Positions 44,250 to 52,035 of a stretch of DNA of 54,749 nt are shown here, piece after piece. The position numbers and the translations under genes were made by a program. The stretch's first letter is position 1. Each line of letters starts with the position of its first letter. The stretch covers positions 1-54,749 of the IMG/VR virus record IMGVR_UViG_3300046777_001915; one strand, given 5' to 3'. The stretch is from a virus. Below the pieces are notes generated by a model, which worked only from the letters and a program-made list of their open reading frames with translations, was not told the origin of the DNA and made no database searches.

Positions 44250-44410
44250 AGAATATGAAGTATATCTTGTGTCTTATTTTTGTATTGGCACTACAAATTC
44301 AGTTGTTTATTCAAGGTAAAAGAATTGATCAATTAGAAGAAAAGGTAAGAATTCAAAGAGTAGAAATTGACTCACTGGTCAAGAATAAGGCTTGGAGAAA
44401 ACATGAATAA
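44246..44410 (+). CDS. 54-aa membrane/coiled-coil protein
   Basis: N-terminal span (YILCLIFVLALQIQLFI) then a coiled coil (IDQLEEKVRIQRVEIDSL). The layout resembles an i-spanin or Rz-type subunit, though short. Overlaps both neighbours. Confidence 0.55.
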   Translation: MKNMKYILCLIFVLALQIQLFIQGKRIDQLEEKVRIQRVEIDSLVKNKAWRKHE

Positions 44411-44666
44411 GTTTGAACCCGGCACTGTTGTTGTTTTTGAGCCAAAAAATTTCAATCCAGATTTTTGGAATAAATTGCCAGAACAAGACAAAATTAAATA
44501 TTATGGATCATTGGGATACGGATCAGAAAAACCAAAGTTATTTGTATTCTTGACTGAAATTAAAAATGCTCTCGGTCATTGTGTTTTGGCTGATTTGGAT
44601 GACGGCAGAATTGAAGTTATGAGACACATTAGTGATTTTAGAGAAGTTAATGAGGATGAATTCTAA
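44403..44666 (+). CDS. Hypothetical 87-aa protein
   Basis: Start chosen after GGAGAAAAC. GTVVVFEPKNF start and HCVLADLDDGRIEVMRH suggest a small beta barrel. Unknown. Confidence 0.65.
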   Translation: MNKFEPGTVVVFEPKNFNPDFWNKLPEQDKIKYYGSLGYGSEKPKLFVFLTEIKNALGHCVLADLDDGRIEVMRHISDFREVNEDEF

Positions 44667-44686
44667 TTAGATTTTGGGTGAAAGAA

Positions 44687-44977
44687 ATGATAGATGATAA
44701 TACTAAGCTAAAATCTATTGTTGGTGAATATGAGAAATCCCAAAAGAATATTCCTCCAATATGGGTAGGTGAGGGATGGTACAAGAGTGTTCCAAATTCC
44801 TTTAATTATTTTGCATCTGGATTTGAAGCAGGGCTAAACTATCAATATTTGACGCACGAAGAAGTTGAGGCGATTAAGAGTGCAATAAATGCTTGTGATG
44901 AGACATTACGTTATTATAGTACCTCCACACTTCGTAATCTATTGGAAAGAATAAAGAATAAAAATGAATCAAATTGA
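44687..44977 (+). CDS. Hypothetical 96-aa protein
   Basis: ATG 44687 preferred to GTG 44678. Acidic/helical; EEVEAIKSAINACDETLRYY and TLRNLLERIKNKN end helices resemble phage proteins of unknown role. Confidence 0.6.
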   Translation: MIDDNTKLKSIVGEYEKSQKNIPPIWVGEGWYKSVPNSFNYFASGFEAGLNYQYLTHEEVEAIKSAINACDETLRYYSTSTLRNLLERIKNKNESN

Positions 44978-45161
44978 GTTTCTAGACAAACTAAAAGAAC
45001 TAGTTGTCAAATATGATAAAGAACAGGGACGTTATCAAGAGAGTGAATACGAAGGATATGAATTTTATGCTTTTGTTTGTGAAGAATTTAATCAGGACTT
45101 TGATCCTAGAGACAAACTAACCAAAGAATATCCAGAATTGTACGATAGACAGGATTATTGA
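44964..45161 (+). CDS. Acidic 65-aa hypothetical protein
   Basis: Overlaps previous by 14 bp. Glu/Tyr-rich (YQESEYEGYEFYAFVCEEF). Unknown. Confidence 0.6.
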   Translation: MNQIEFLDKLKELVVKYDKEQGRYQESEYEGYEFYAFVCEEFNQDFDPRDKLTKEYPELYDRQDY

Positions 45162-45163
45162 TC

Positions 45164-45313
45164 GTGAATGAACTATACGAATATCTGATAGCGTTAACAA
45201 AAAATGAAAACTGTCCTGTAGAATCGGTACATTATGTTTTTCAAGACGGGCCATTAGCCCAAAATTATATGCTAATTACTATGAAAAATGGCGAAGAAAT
45301 TAAGTGTTTTTAA
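45164..45313 (+). CDS. 49-aa protein with GTG start
   Basis: Starts at GTG two bp after the previous stop. VNELYEYLIALTKNENCPVE, then a strand-hairpin (YMLITMKNGEEIKCF). No ATG in frame is available early enough. Confidence 0.5.
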   Translation: MNELYEYLIALTKNENCPVESVHYVFQDGPLAQNYMLITMKNGEEIKCF

Positions 45314-45490
45314 ATGAATAATAAAGAATTTGACGATTGGATCGAAAAACACAACATTGATAAAATAGTGGTAGGAAATAACAATCTAACTATTCCTAAA
45401 GAGTTGTTGGTTTTACTCAGGATAGTTATAGAAAAAGCATATGATGATGGATATAAAGAAGGATATAGTGATGGTAAGTATGGACCTTAA
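45314..45490 (+). CDS. Hypothetical 58-aa protein
   Basis: Immediately follows the previous stop. IEKAYDDGYKEGYSDGK resembles the helix with regular Gly/Asp seen in the 54444 protein (AYHQGWDDAKDA). Confidence 0.6.
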   Translation: MNNKEFDDWIEKHNIDKIVVGNNNLTIPKELLVLLRIVIEKAYDDGYKEGYSDGKYGP

Positions 45491-45590
45491 TGAGATATTG
45501 ACTGAACTATACTTTTGGTATACTATTCAATCTATTACTATTTGTATTACTATTTATGCTACTTTTAAAAAATACAGTAAAAATAAATGA
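45480..45590 (+). CDS. 36-aa membrane-associated peptide
   Basis: Overlaps both neighbours. Span FWYTIQSITICITIYATF with a Lys end. Confidence 0.5.
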   Translation: MDLNEILTELYFWYTIQSITICITIYATFKKYSKNK

Positions 45591-45829
45591 CTAAACCAAC
45601 TCTTGCTGAAGATATTAGTATTGCTATTTCTTGTATGCAACATTATAGGGATAGTATTGATCCTGTTAATGAGGCTAATCGTTATAATGAGTTGTCTAGG
45701 AGAATTGAAAGATTATTCCGTTTTTATTATCAACTAACAGGATATGATCCTTATGAGCATCAAATGAATATAGCCAAACAAGTAATGACCGAAGATAGTG
45801 AGGCTCTAAGGAATTTGGGAAAAGAATGA
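45587..45829 (+). CDS. Helical 80-aa hypothetical protein
   Basis: ATGA-coupled. Long helices (SRRIERLFRFYYQLTG). Unknown. Confidence 0.6.
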   Translation: MTKPTLAEDISIAISCMQHYRDSIDPVNEANRYNELSRRIERLFRFYYQLTGYDPYEHQMNIAKQVMTEDSEALRNLGKE

Positions 45830-45975
45830 CTAAATATAGAATTAGATTTCAAGACCCAATCATGCAGAGACATTATGAGAATCTCATTAAGAATGGATAT
45901 CATCGGAAAACTGCTGAAAGTAAAACTCTAAAAACTTTTAAGGAATATGATAATGAATCTGATTCAATGTTTTAG
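45826..45975 (+). CDS. Basic 49-aa hypothetical protein
   Basis: ATGA-coupled. RIRFQDPIMQRHYENLIKNG; basic middle. Overlaps next gene by 23 bp. Confidence 0.55.
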   Translation: MTKYRIRFQDPIMQRHYENLIKNGYHRKTAESKTLKTFKEYDNESDSMF

Positions 45976-46183
45976 TAATATTATCGGTCATAAAGAAGCC
46001 CAAGAGATTGTGACTGATCTTAATCAGATGAAGTCTAGTTTGTCTGAAGATTTTTATATTAAGTATGATAAGCACCAAGATTATTCTAAAAATGACAACT
46101 ATTTAGTGGTCGGGAATGTTACGCAGGAGGATTGGGATGAACTCAATCTAGATATGGATTTTATGGAAGCGGAACTTATTTGA
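45953..46183 (+). CDS. Acidic 76-aa hypothetical protein
   Basis: ATG 45953 has AAGGA 8 nt upstream; ATG 45947 is too close. KEAQEIVTDLNQMKSSL helix and an acidic C-terminus. Unknown. Confidence 0.6.
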   Translation: MNLIQCFSNIIGHKEAQEIVTDLNQMKSSLSEDFYIKYDKHQDYSKNDNYLVVGNVTQEDWDELNLDMDFMEAELI

Positions 46184-46464
46184 AAATAACCAAATCTGAA
46201 TATAAACAATGCCATCTCAAGGTGGTAGACTATATTTGTAGAGAGTATGGTAAAGACTTTCATTTTAATAAAACCCAGAGCGGATCACTATTAATACAGT
46301 TGTCTCCTATTAATAAGCATTATTTTCATTTGCTAATTAAAACACATACGTATGAAATACGAGATAGTATAAATAATATTGCTCGTAAAGTTGTCAATGC
46401 TATGTATGAAAGTTTATATCAAATCAGTAAAGACGACTGGAATATGAAATATGGAGATAAATAA
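46180..46464 (+). CDS. 94-aa protein with TTG start
   Basis: TTG overlaps the preceding TGA. YKQCHLKVVDYICREYG then beta strands and a C-terminal helix. No early ATG in frame. Unknown. Confidence 0.55.
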   Translation: MKITKSEYKQCHLKVVDYICREYGKDFHFNKTQSGSLLIQLSPINKHYFHLLIKTHTYEIRDSINNIARKVVNAMYESLYQISKDDWNMKYGDK

Positions 46465-46634
46465 TGGCTAATTATAAAGTAATTATTACTACATCATATG
46501 AATATGAGATATGGGATGTTAATAATGAATGGGAGGCTGTAAATTTGGTGACTAATGATCCCAACTCTGCTATTCCTACTAGGGATGTTAGAATGAATAT
46601 TAGTGTGGAAAAAATTCAGCCGATTAATCATTAA
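46464..46634 (+). CDS. Hypothetical 56-aa protein
   Basis: Starts on the last base of the previous stop. Beta-rich (YKVIITTSYEYEIWDVNNE). Last gene of the long run. Confidence 0.6.
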   Translation: MANYKVIITTSYEYEIWDVNNEWEAVNLVTNDPNSAIPTRDVRMNISVEKIQPINH

Positions 46635-46660
46635 TCTGTCTGAAAGCCTAAAGTCCTCTC

Positions 46661-46689
46661 TTGACAAATGCCGATTACTCTGGTATGCT
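46661..46689 (+). promoter_or_regulatory. CGATA-class promoter
   Basis: TTGACA, 17-nt spacer with CCGATTACTC, TATGCT. Confidence 0.75.
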
Positions 46690-46713
46690 TAGACGTATAC
46701 CTTGGAGGCCGAT

Positions 46714-46893
46714 ATGAATTACTACATTGAAAAACACGATATGGAAATAATTTTGGATGCTTTGGAAAATCTGGTTCTTTCCATGAAAAATACCAAAGCA
46801 TTTGGATTGCCTAATCGTTATCCCTATTCCATAGAAGATGTTGATGGTCTGTTTCAAAGTTTTGACAATAGTTTTGAGGAGCAATCGGAATGA
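46714..46893 (+). CDS. 59-aa protein with DMEIILDAL motif
   Basis: Paralogue of the 39480 protein. Leader GGAGGCCGATATGAAT is identical to that of the 51000 gene. Helical, unknown. Confidence 0.65.
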   Translation: MNYYIEKHDMEIILDALENLVLSMKNTKAFGLPNRYPYSIEDVDGLFQSFDNSFEEQSE

Positions 46894-47060
46894 CATATCA
46901 CTATGTTACTGTACAGATTGTTATGAGAGATTGTGAGTCTGAGACAGACGCTAGAAGGAATTGTGTTAAACTTTTACCTTGTCATCCAGACGAAACCACT
47001 AAACATATGGAATCTTGGGAAATCACCAAAATAAGGAGTTCCGACAATGGGAATGGGTAG
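46890..47060 (+). CDS. Hypothetical 56-aa protein
   Basis: ATGA-coupled. VTVQIVMRDCESETDARRN; helix with Cys. Overlaps next gene by 14 bp. Confidence 0.6.
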   Translation: MTYHYVTVQIVMRDCESETDARRNCVKLLPCHPDETTKHMESWEITKIRSSDNGNG

Positions 47061-47493
47061 TTTTGCTGTTGGATCTTTTGTTATCGAATATAAGGACTTG
47101 AAGAAACTTTGTCCTGCCCAAATTAAGGCTATTGAAAAGGCTCCACACTTTAAAAGCGTTGGTTGGTATAGTATTGGTCGATGGTTAGCATGGGATAATC
47201 CAGAAGAAGTTATCGAGCCTATTTATGAATGTGCTAACGACGATGAACAGGCTACAGAAGAAATTTTTGAACAATATGAAAGTCTAATTCAATCCCTTAA
47301 GAATACTTTTAATAAGAAAACCGGCCTTACTCTTTATTTTGATAGTTATGATGAGGAAGGTGGCGACCGCTATGATAATCCCGGCGATAAGGATGGGTGT
47401 ATTTTTTGCGTGGATGGTATGGTTCAACTAACTCCTGCCGGGAAAAGGTTTAAAGACATTATTACTGAACGTAAGTGGACACAATTTGGGTGA
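47047..47493 (+). CDS. Hypothetical 148-aa protein
   Basis: AAGGAG leader. Mixed alpha/beta; DSYDEEGGDRYDNPGDKDGC is an acidic loop possibly binding metal. Not recognised. Confidence 0.65.
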   Translation: MGMGSFAVGSFVIEYKDLKKLCPAQIKAIEKAPHFKSVGWYSIGRWLAWDNPEEVIEPIYECANDDEQATEEIFEQYESLIQSLKNTFNKKTGLTLYFDSYDEEGGDRYDNPGDKDGCIFCVDGMVQLTPAGKRFKDIITERKWTQFG

Positions 47494-47496
47494 AAT

Positions 47497-47622
47497 ATGA
47501 TTTATCTTTATCTTAATGAAACTGAAAAGTTGGCTGAGATTGTATCTGAGTTGGTAAAATTGGGGATGGGTGTTGTGGCTGAACTCCATGGAAATAAGTG
47601 GCATATTGAGGTCACTCAATGA
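47497..47622 (+). CDS. 41-aa hypothetical protein
   Basis: YLNETEKLAEIVSELVKLG helix then a strand hairpin (VVAELHGNKWHIEV). Small strand-helix-strand fold. ATGA-coupled to the next gene. Confidence 0.55.
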   Translation: MIYLYLNETEKLAEIVSELVKLGMGVVAELHGNKWHIEVTQ

Positions 47623-47885
47623 CATTGCATGACTATTTATTGAAAAACCTAGAACAAACAGTAATGATAGCATTGTCTGTTGACAATCAAAGTCCTGTCC
47701 AGTACAATTATTGGAACTGGTTTCATGATAAAAGCCAATTACATCTTCTAAAAGAAGATTATTCAATAGGTCATATCTTGCATACTGGATCGGTGACTAT
47801 GAATGATGATGGTAGTATAAATCATGTTAGTAAATACCATCCTAAAGAATGTATTTTAAACTTTTATTTTGGTGGAGTAAGATAA
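47619..47885 (+). CDS. Hypothetical 88-aa protein
   Basis: His/Tyr-rich (WNWFHDKSQLHLLKEDYS), beta-like end. Unknown. Confidence 0.6.
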   Translation: MTLHDYLLKNLEQTVMIALSVDNQSPVQYNYWNWFHDKSQLHLLKEDYSIGHILHTGSVTMNDDGSINHVSKYHPKECILNFYFGGVR

Positions 47886-47930
47886 CTGTATTCTTGTAAG
47901 GCGGCAAGAAATCGTGGAGGTTTTTTGCTT

Positions 47931-48197
47931 ATGGATTATGAATATAGAAATGTTGATACCGACATAGAACTACTGAAAGCGGCTAAAATGTATTGGGAAG
48001 AGGGAGCAACAAAGCAGGACGTATATGATATGCTTGCTAACAAATGTTATACTCCTTGGGAAGCAGATAGGGCTTTAAATGACTACTATTATATTTATGT
48101 AAATTCACCCAATCTGTTAAAGTATACCATCATAGCTTCTTGTATCAATGTTATATTTTTAGTAACTTGCTACTGGATTGGAGTCTTGATTAAATGA
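47931..48197 (+). CDS. 88-aa protein with C-terminal membrane anchor
   Basis: GGAGG leader 10 nt from ATG 47931. Soluble helical part then span YTIIASCINVIFLVTCYWIG. Tail-anchored topology likely. Confidence 0.6.
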   Translation: MDYEYRNVDTDIELLKAAKMYWEEGATKQDVYDMLANKCYTPWEADRALNDYYYIYVNSPNLLKYTIIASCINVIFLVTCYWIGVLIK

Positions 48198-48577
48198 CTG
48201 GTATAAATATACAGGCTCCGTGGAGCCAACTTTTAATTAATGGTCAGAAATGTGTTGAGACACGCTCATATCCACTCCCTAAAAACTACGAAGGAGTTCC
48301 TCTTGCATTAGTTGAAACTCCAGGCAAATATGGTCAATTTAAATCTCGTATTATTGGAACAATAACTTTTAGTCATAGTTTTTGTTATCCAGACGAGCAT
48401 ATATGGGCGTCTGACTATAATAGACATATGGTGGAAAAATCAGATGAAAATTATGGTTGGAAACCAAATAAATTAAAGTATGGTTGGGTGGTATCTCAGG
48501 TTACTAAATTTGACCACCCTATACTAGCACCAAAACGCAAAGGCATAGTTTTTACTCAAAAAATTGATGTATCATGA
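48194..48577 (+). CDS. ASCH-domain protein
   Basis: 127 residues. INIQAPWSQLLINGQKCVETR with LPKNYEGVPLALVET is the ASCH/PUA-like core, an RNA- or nucleotide-binding fold. IIGTITFSHSF and GWVVSQV fit its later strands. Possible roles are translation control or nucleoside hydrolysis. Confidence 0.78.
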   Translation: MTGINIQAPWSQLLINGQKCVETRSYPLPKNYEGVPLALVETPGKYGQFKSRIIGTITFSHSFCYPDEHIWASDYNRHMVEKSDENYGWKPNKLKYGWVVSQVTKFDHPILAPKRKGIVFTQKIDVS

Positions 48578-48765
48578 ATTGTCATAGCGTTAAATTTAAG
48601 GTTGTAAAAAATCCGCAGAGCCAAGATTTACAGCTTGAGATTTATCGTCCTTATGGAGATGATGATAAGCACTGGATGATGATTGATAGACTTAATGATC
48701 TGACAATAGAAGAATTAAAATGTCTTACAGAATATCTTTTATCCTTATTTAAAAAACCAAAATAA
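48574..48765 (+). CDS. Strand-strand-helix family protein, member 2
   Basis: 63 residues. LQLEIYRPYGDDDKHWMMID then TIEELKCLTEYLLSLF. Same plan as 44052. ATGA-coupled to the ASCH gene. Confidence 0.6.
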   Translation: MNCHSVKFKVVKNPQSQDLQLEIYRPYGDDDKHWMMIDRLNDLTIEELKCLTEYLLSLFKKPK

Positions 48766-48766
48766 A

Positions 48767-49231
48767 ATGTCAAACACAGACACAGCAACAAAATTGTTTT
48801 ATACTTGGTCAGATCTAGATAATGATGTAGAATATATTCGCAATAAACTAATAGGTAAATTATGGATTCCTGACTATATCGTTGGAGTTAAAAGGGGTGG
48901 TCTTATTCCAGCAATAAAACTTAGTCATTCACTGGATAAACCTATGATTATGATGAGTTGTCAAACTAGAGACGATAGTGACAACGAAGTTAAACTATTA
49001 GAAGCAGAAAAATTATCTATAAATAGTAATATACTGATAGTAGATGATATATGCGATAGTGGTATTACAATGTCTAAAATCATAACAGAATTTATGAGTC
49101 GCGGACATCACTCTGTCAAAACTTGTTCATTATTTTATAATACTGAACAGAACTTTATAGTAGACTATCCGGTAAGAAGTTTAGATCGTTCTCAAAATAA
49201 AGACTGGATAGTGTTTCCTTGGGAGGTATAA
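48767..49231 (+). CDS. Phosphoribosyltransferase (Gpt-like)
   Basis: 154 residues. GVKRGGLIPA and SNILIVDDICDSGITM are the PRPP loop and its supporting strand; WIVFPWEV near the end is typical of xanthine-guanine enzymes. Second phosphoribosyltransferase in the window. Purine salvage is likely. Confidence 0.85.
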   Translation: MSNTDTATKLFYTWSDLDNDVEYIRNKLIGKLWIPDYIVGVKRGGLIPAIKLSHSLDKPMIMMSCQTRDDSDNEVKLLEAEKLSINSNILIVDDICDSGITMSKIITEFMSRGHHSVKTCSLFYNTEQNFIVDYPVRSLDRSQNKDWIVFPWEV

Positions 49232-49431
49232 TGACATCAGAAACATATTTTTTTAATGACACAAATACATCTAATGCTATTCTTTTTAGATCAATTAAGA
49301 ATGGACAATACGGACTCAGTATTGTTAATGAATATGATGGTATACGCCAAGAATATGTGATAGAATCCAGTCCGAATGATTTTCTAGAATTTGCTAGATT
49401 TATTCAACAATATTTTCAAACACAACAGTAA
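49231..49431 (+). CDS. Strand-strand-helix family protein, member 3
   Basis: 66 residues from ATG after GGGAGG. FRSIKNGQYGLSIVNEYDG then DFLEFARFIQQYF. One base shared with the preceding stop. Confidence 0.6.
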   Translation: MTSETYFFNDTNTSNAILFRSIKNGQYGLSIVNEYDGIRQEYVIESSPNDFLEFARFIQQYFQTQQ

Positions 49432-49432
49432 A

Positions 49433-49636
49433 ATGGGAAATTACTTATATCGAAAACTATTAATTTTAGCAAGGGCGATAGATCATAGAGTTGGCAAAGA
49501 TGACTATGATGCTCCAGATATACCTATTCTTACACAGATAGAAGCATGGGCAGCCTTTTGGATCAAATTAAGTATTATTCTAATTAATTTCATAACGTGT
49601 GGCTTTATTATAGCTAATGCTATTCATCACTGGTAA
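49433..49636 (+). CDS. 67-aa membrane protein
   Basis: Amphipathic N-terminus, C-terminal span WIKLSIILINFITCGFIIAN. Tail-anchored topology. Confidence 0.55.
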   Translation: MGNYLYRKLLILARAIDHRVGKDDYDAPDIPILTQIEAWAAFWIKLSIILINFITCGFIIANAIHHW

Positions 49637-49647
49637 AGGAACGAGAT

Positions 49648-49830
49648 ATGCCATCATTTTTAACTATTTCTGGACAAAAAATTACACTTAGAATGTATGG
49701 AAACAAAACCTTTCTATTGTCTATTGTGGAAACCAATGGCGAAGCAAAAAACATAGAAATGGATATAGGAAATATAACAGCCTTATCAGCTATACTAAAT
49801 AGTTTAGTGTTTGAACATAATGATATATGA
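49648..49830 (+). CDS. Strand-strand-helix family protein, member 4
   Basis: 60 residues. ITLRMYGNKTFLLSIVETNG then ITALSAILNSLVFE; the most divergent member. Confidence 0.55.
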   Translation: MPSFLTISGQKITLRMYGNKTFLLSIVETNGEAKNIEMDIGNITALSAILNSLVFEHNDI

Positions 49831-50027
49831 AATATCTGGACACTTTTGAATCTTGGGGTCAAATTTTTAAAATCTGTAGAGCAGAAGATGGGTATATTTT
49901 ATGGATTCACAAGCACGATAAAGCATATAAATTTCAGTTGGATCGTAATGAACTTAAAAACTTAATTGACTTTATGCACGATTTTATAAAAGAGGATGGG
50001 TATTGTGATGAAAAAAGGATTGATTGA
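49827..50027 (+). CDS. Strand-strand-helix family protein, member 5
   Basis: 66 residues. QIFKICRAEDGYILWIHKHD then RNELKNLIDFMHDFI, close to the C-terminal helix of member 1. Confidence 0.62.
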   Translation: MKYLDTFESWGQIFKICRAEDGYILWIHKHDKAYKFQLDRNELKNLIDFMHDFIKEDGYCDEKRID

Positions 50028-50208
50028 ATGTTTAGTTGGTCTAAGCATTATGTCTGTCGGTGTATATTTCGTCGTATTACAAGGCGGATGGTATCTGCTT
50101 TTAGGTATATTTTGTTTGATGTGGGCCAACAATATTGGTCTAAAATATAATGCCAAAACCACTAACCAAAGAATTTCTAGTCAGTCGGAAAATTTGCTGC
50201 GGACATAA
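50008..50208 (+). CDS. 66-aa membrane protein
   Basis: Two hydrophobic spans (ECLVGLSIMSVGVYFVVL, WYLLLGIFCLMWANN) and a polar tail. Overlaps both neighbouring genes. Confidence 0.55.
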   Translation: MKKGLIECLVGLSIMSVGVYFVVLQGGWYLLLGIFCLMWANNIGLKYNAKTTNQRISSQSENLLRT

Positions 50209-50269
50209 ATGTTTGAATTGTCCATATTTACCGAAACATAAAAAAGGATCAATCAAAATAAAAGCTTGA
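50150..50269 (+). CDS. 39-aa CCGxxCxxCPY protein (DUF5522-like)
   Basis: CCGHKCLNCPYLPKHKKGS matches the short metal-binding signature of DUF5522-type proteins. Overlaps the membrane gene by 59 bp in another frame. The signature is the main support for coding. Confidence 0.55.
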   Translation: MPKPLTKEFLVSRKICCGHKCLNCPYLPKHKKGSIKIKA

Positions 50270-50381
50270 CTACTCCGTAGTAGTTTATACTATATTTCGG
50301 ATTCGCACGAATCCTTAGTGCCACAATAGTGGGCTAATTTAAATAGTTAAACTATGTCTATAGTTAGTAACGGAGGTTATT
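50266..50381 (+). promoter_or_regulatory. Promoter and hairpin-rich leader of the small heat-shock gene
   Basis: TTGACT, then TATACT (14 nt) or TATATT (19 nt). The leader holds GGATTC/GAATCC, CCAC/GTGG and AACTAT/ATAGTT hairpins; a final AGTAAC-GGAG-GTTATT stem presents the Shine-Dalgarno GGAG in its loop. Such leaders on small heat-shock genes are often RNA thermometers. An ACTAC/GTAGT inverted repeat in the promoter spacer may be an operator. Confidence 0.45.
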
Positions 50382-50891
50382 ATGAATGTTACATTATATC
50401 GTAGTCCTACTCACGCTAATGGATATTTAGCCCCAAGAAGGGTCGATCTTTTTTCTGAAATTAGTAAAGAATTAGATCATGCCATGAATAATATTTTTGG
50501 ACATGATTTCTTTGCCGGTTTAAGCAAAAAAGGAAGAGGCTACCCCTTGATGGACGCCATAAGAACAGAAGATAAATTGATCTTGCAGTATACTGTTCCC
50601 GGTGTTAAGTTAGATGATTTGAACGTAGAAATTACAGATGATGAACAAGGTAAATTACTAATAGTATCGGGGTTATTGCATGAAGATTATATGGCAAACA
50701 ACGAACAGTATCAGATTAAAGAATTAAGTAGTCAAGAATTTAGACGGGTGATTAGATTACCATCTGATCTGAACGAAAAAGAACCTGTAACAACTTTGAA
50801 AGATGGTATATTGGTTATATCTTTTGATATTGAAAAACAAACACCAATTAATGATACAAAAACAAAAAAATTAAAAATTAATCAAGGTTAA
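50382..50891 (+). CDS. Small heat-shock protein (Hsp20)
   Basis: 169 residues with an alpha-crystallin domain: DAIRTEDKLILQYTVPGVKLDDLNVEI opening, EFRRVIRLPSDLN, and a late GILVISF strand. An ATP-independent holdase. Hsp20 proteins are known from cyanophages and some other large phages and could aid virion protein folding. GGAGG leader; terminator downstream. Confidence 0.88.
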   Translation: MNVTLYRSPTHANGYLAPRRVDLFSEISKELDHAMNNIFGHDFFAGLSKKGRGYPLMDAIRTEDKLILQYTVPGVKLDDLNVEITDDEQGKLLIVSGLLHEDYMANNEQYQIKELSSQEFRRVIRLPSDLNEKEPVTTLKDGILVISFDIEKQTPINDTKTKKLKINQG

Positions 50892-50910
50892 ATATAAATC
50901 AATGAAGTAG

Positions 50911-50940
50911 TGGGGGCTTCGCGGCCCCCATTATTTTTAA
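50911..50940 (+). terminator. Rho-independent terminator after hsp20
   Basis: TGGGGGC/GCCCCCA stem with a TTCGCG-type loop, then TTATTTTT. Confidence 0.88.
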
Positions 50941-50949
50941 AGTTTAGGG

Positions 50950-50977
50950 TTGACACTGACGATAACCGTGTTATACT
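50950..50977 (+). promoter_or_regulatory. CGATA-class promoter
   Basis: TTGACA, 16-nt spacer with ACGATAAC, TATACT. Confidence 0.75.
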
Positions 50978-50999
50978 ACCTCTAGCACTGGAGGCCGAT

Positions 51000-51233
51000 A
51001 TGAATACAGAAATCGTTGCAGTTTATCATTATGACCATCATAGTTTAGCGTCTAATTCACTATTTGAGATTATTGCTAATTATGATTCGTGGGAAGATTA
51101 TGATCGACGAAATGTGTCGTTTTATGATATCTATGATAAAAATGGTGTTTGTGTCAATGAAGGAGATCCTTTCTATGAACTTCCTTCTTGGGAAACTGTT
51201 CGTAAATTTTATAGACCAGAAAGCAGGACATAA
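51000..51233 (+). CDS. Hypothetical 77-aa protein
   Basis: Leader GGAGGCCGATATGAAT identical to that of 46714; the longer frame starts in the terminator. Tyr/Asp-rich (NVSFYDIYDKNGVCVN). Leads a 3.8-kb run. Confidence 0.65.
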   Translation: MNTEIVAVYHYDHHSLASNSLFEIIANYDSWEDYDRRNVSFYDIYDKNGVCVNEGDPFYELPSWETVRKFYRPESRT

Positions 51234-51236
51234 AAT

Positions 51237-51467
51237 ATGAAAGATAGATTCGATCTTGAGGATAAAATTAATAAGACGAGTATTTTTGCTGATCATCTTA
51301 GAGATTTATCTGCTAGTATACTAGAGCATGATCTTTCAAAAGATCAAATCAGTAATGCTTTGGAAGGTTTGGCTGTTTTAATTGAATCTCACGAAAGAGT
51401 TTTGTTTGATACTTTTATACAGGCGTTGAAACTGGACTCGTACAGAGAGGATAATATTGCCATATGA
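51237..51467 (+). CDS. Helical 76-aa hypothetical protein
   Basis: Three amphipathic helices (FADHLRDLSASILEHDL, NALEGLAVLIESHERV). ATGA overlap with the next gene. Confidence 0.62.
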   Translation: MKDRFDLEDKINKTSIFADHLRDLSASILEHDLSKDQISNALEGLAVLIESHERVLFDTFIQALKLDSYREDNIAI

Positions 51468-51682
51468 ATGAAAAAGCACACCAACTTGTTTGCGATTTTT
51501 ATAATAGTGTTTGGGAATACATGAAGGATGAATATAAACCCAAGTGGTCTAAACTCTATAATAGTGAAGAAATCCTAGATGATATGATTTATTTAACTGG
51601 AGAATATTACTTTGGGGGTAATACTGTTCCTTTCACGGCAGGCCAAATAGTGGATTTACTGAAAAGTAAATACGGAAAATGA
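51464..51682 (+). CDS. Hypothetical 72-aa protein
   Basis: Helical, Trp/Tyr-rich (DFYNSVWEYMKDEYKPKW). Coupled on both sides. Unknown. Confidence 0.62.
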   Translation: MNEKAHQLVCDFYNSVWEYMKDEYKPKWSKLYNSEEILDDMIYLTGEYYFGGNTVPFTAGQIVDLLKSKYGK

Positions 51683-52035
51683 AAGCATCTTTAGAAGATG
51701 ATCTGTTCAAGACAGAATGGATCAGATACAAGTGTAGGGAAAGGGAAACCTATGCTCAAAATTTGTATGCTGCTATGTGCAACAATAGATTTTTTAAAAA
51801 CGATGATGAATGGACTTGTTCTTGGAGATATGCTGGAGGATTAGTTTCTCAACTCATCAATGATGACTCTAAACTAAATATGGTTAGAGACTCTATGGAT
51901 TATATGGACTGGTATTGTTCTGGCATAGCATCAAATAGTATTGATGGATATGTGTCTGAGGGTTTTGTTACATCAGAAATATCCAATGATCTCCTCAATC
52001 TAGGATGGGTTGCAAAACCATATGAAGACATATAA
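51679..52035 (+). CDS. Hypothetical 118-aa protein
   Basis: FKNDDEWTCSWRYAGGLVSQL centre resembles proteins of unknown function in phages with MYDWYCSG-type ends. Acidic, three Cys. No function assigned. Confidence 0.62.
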   Translation: MKASLEDDLFKTEWIRYKCRERETYAQNLYAAMCNNRFFKNDDEWTCSWRYAGGLVSQLINDDSKLNMVRDSMDYMDWYCSGIASNSIDGYVSEGFVTSEISNDLLNLGWVAKPYEDI

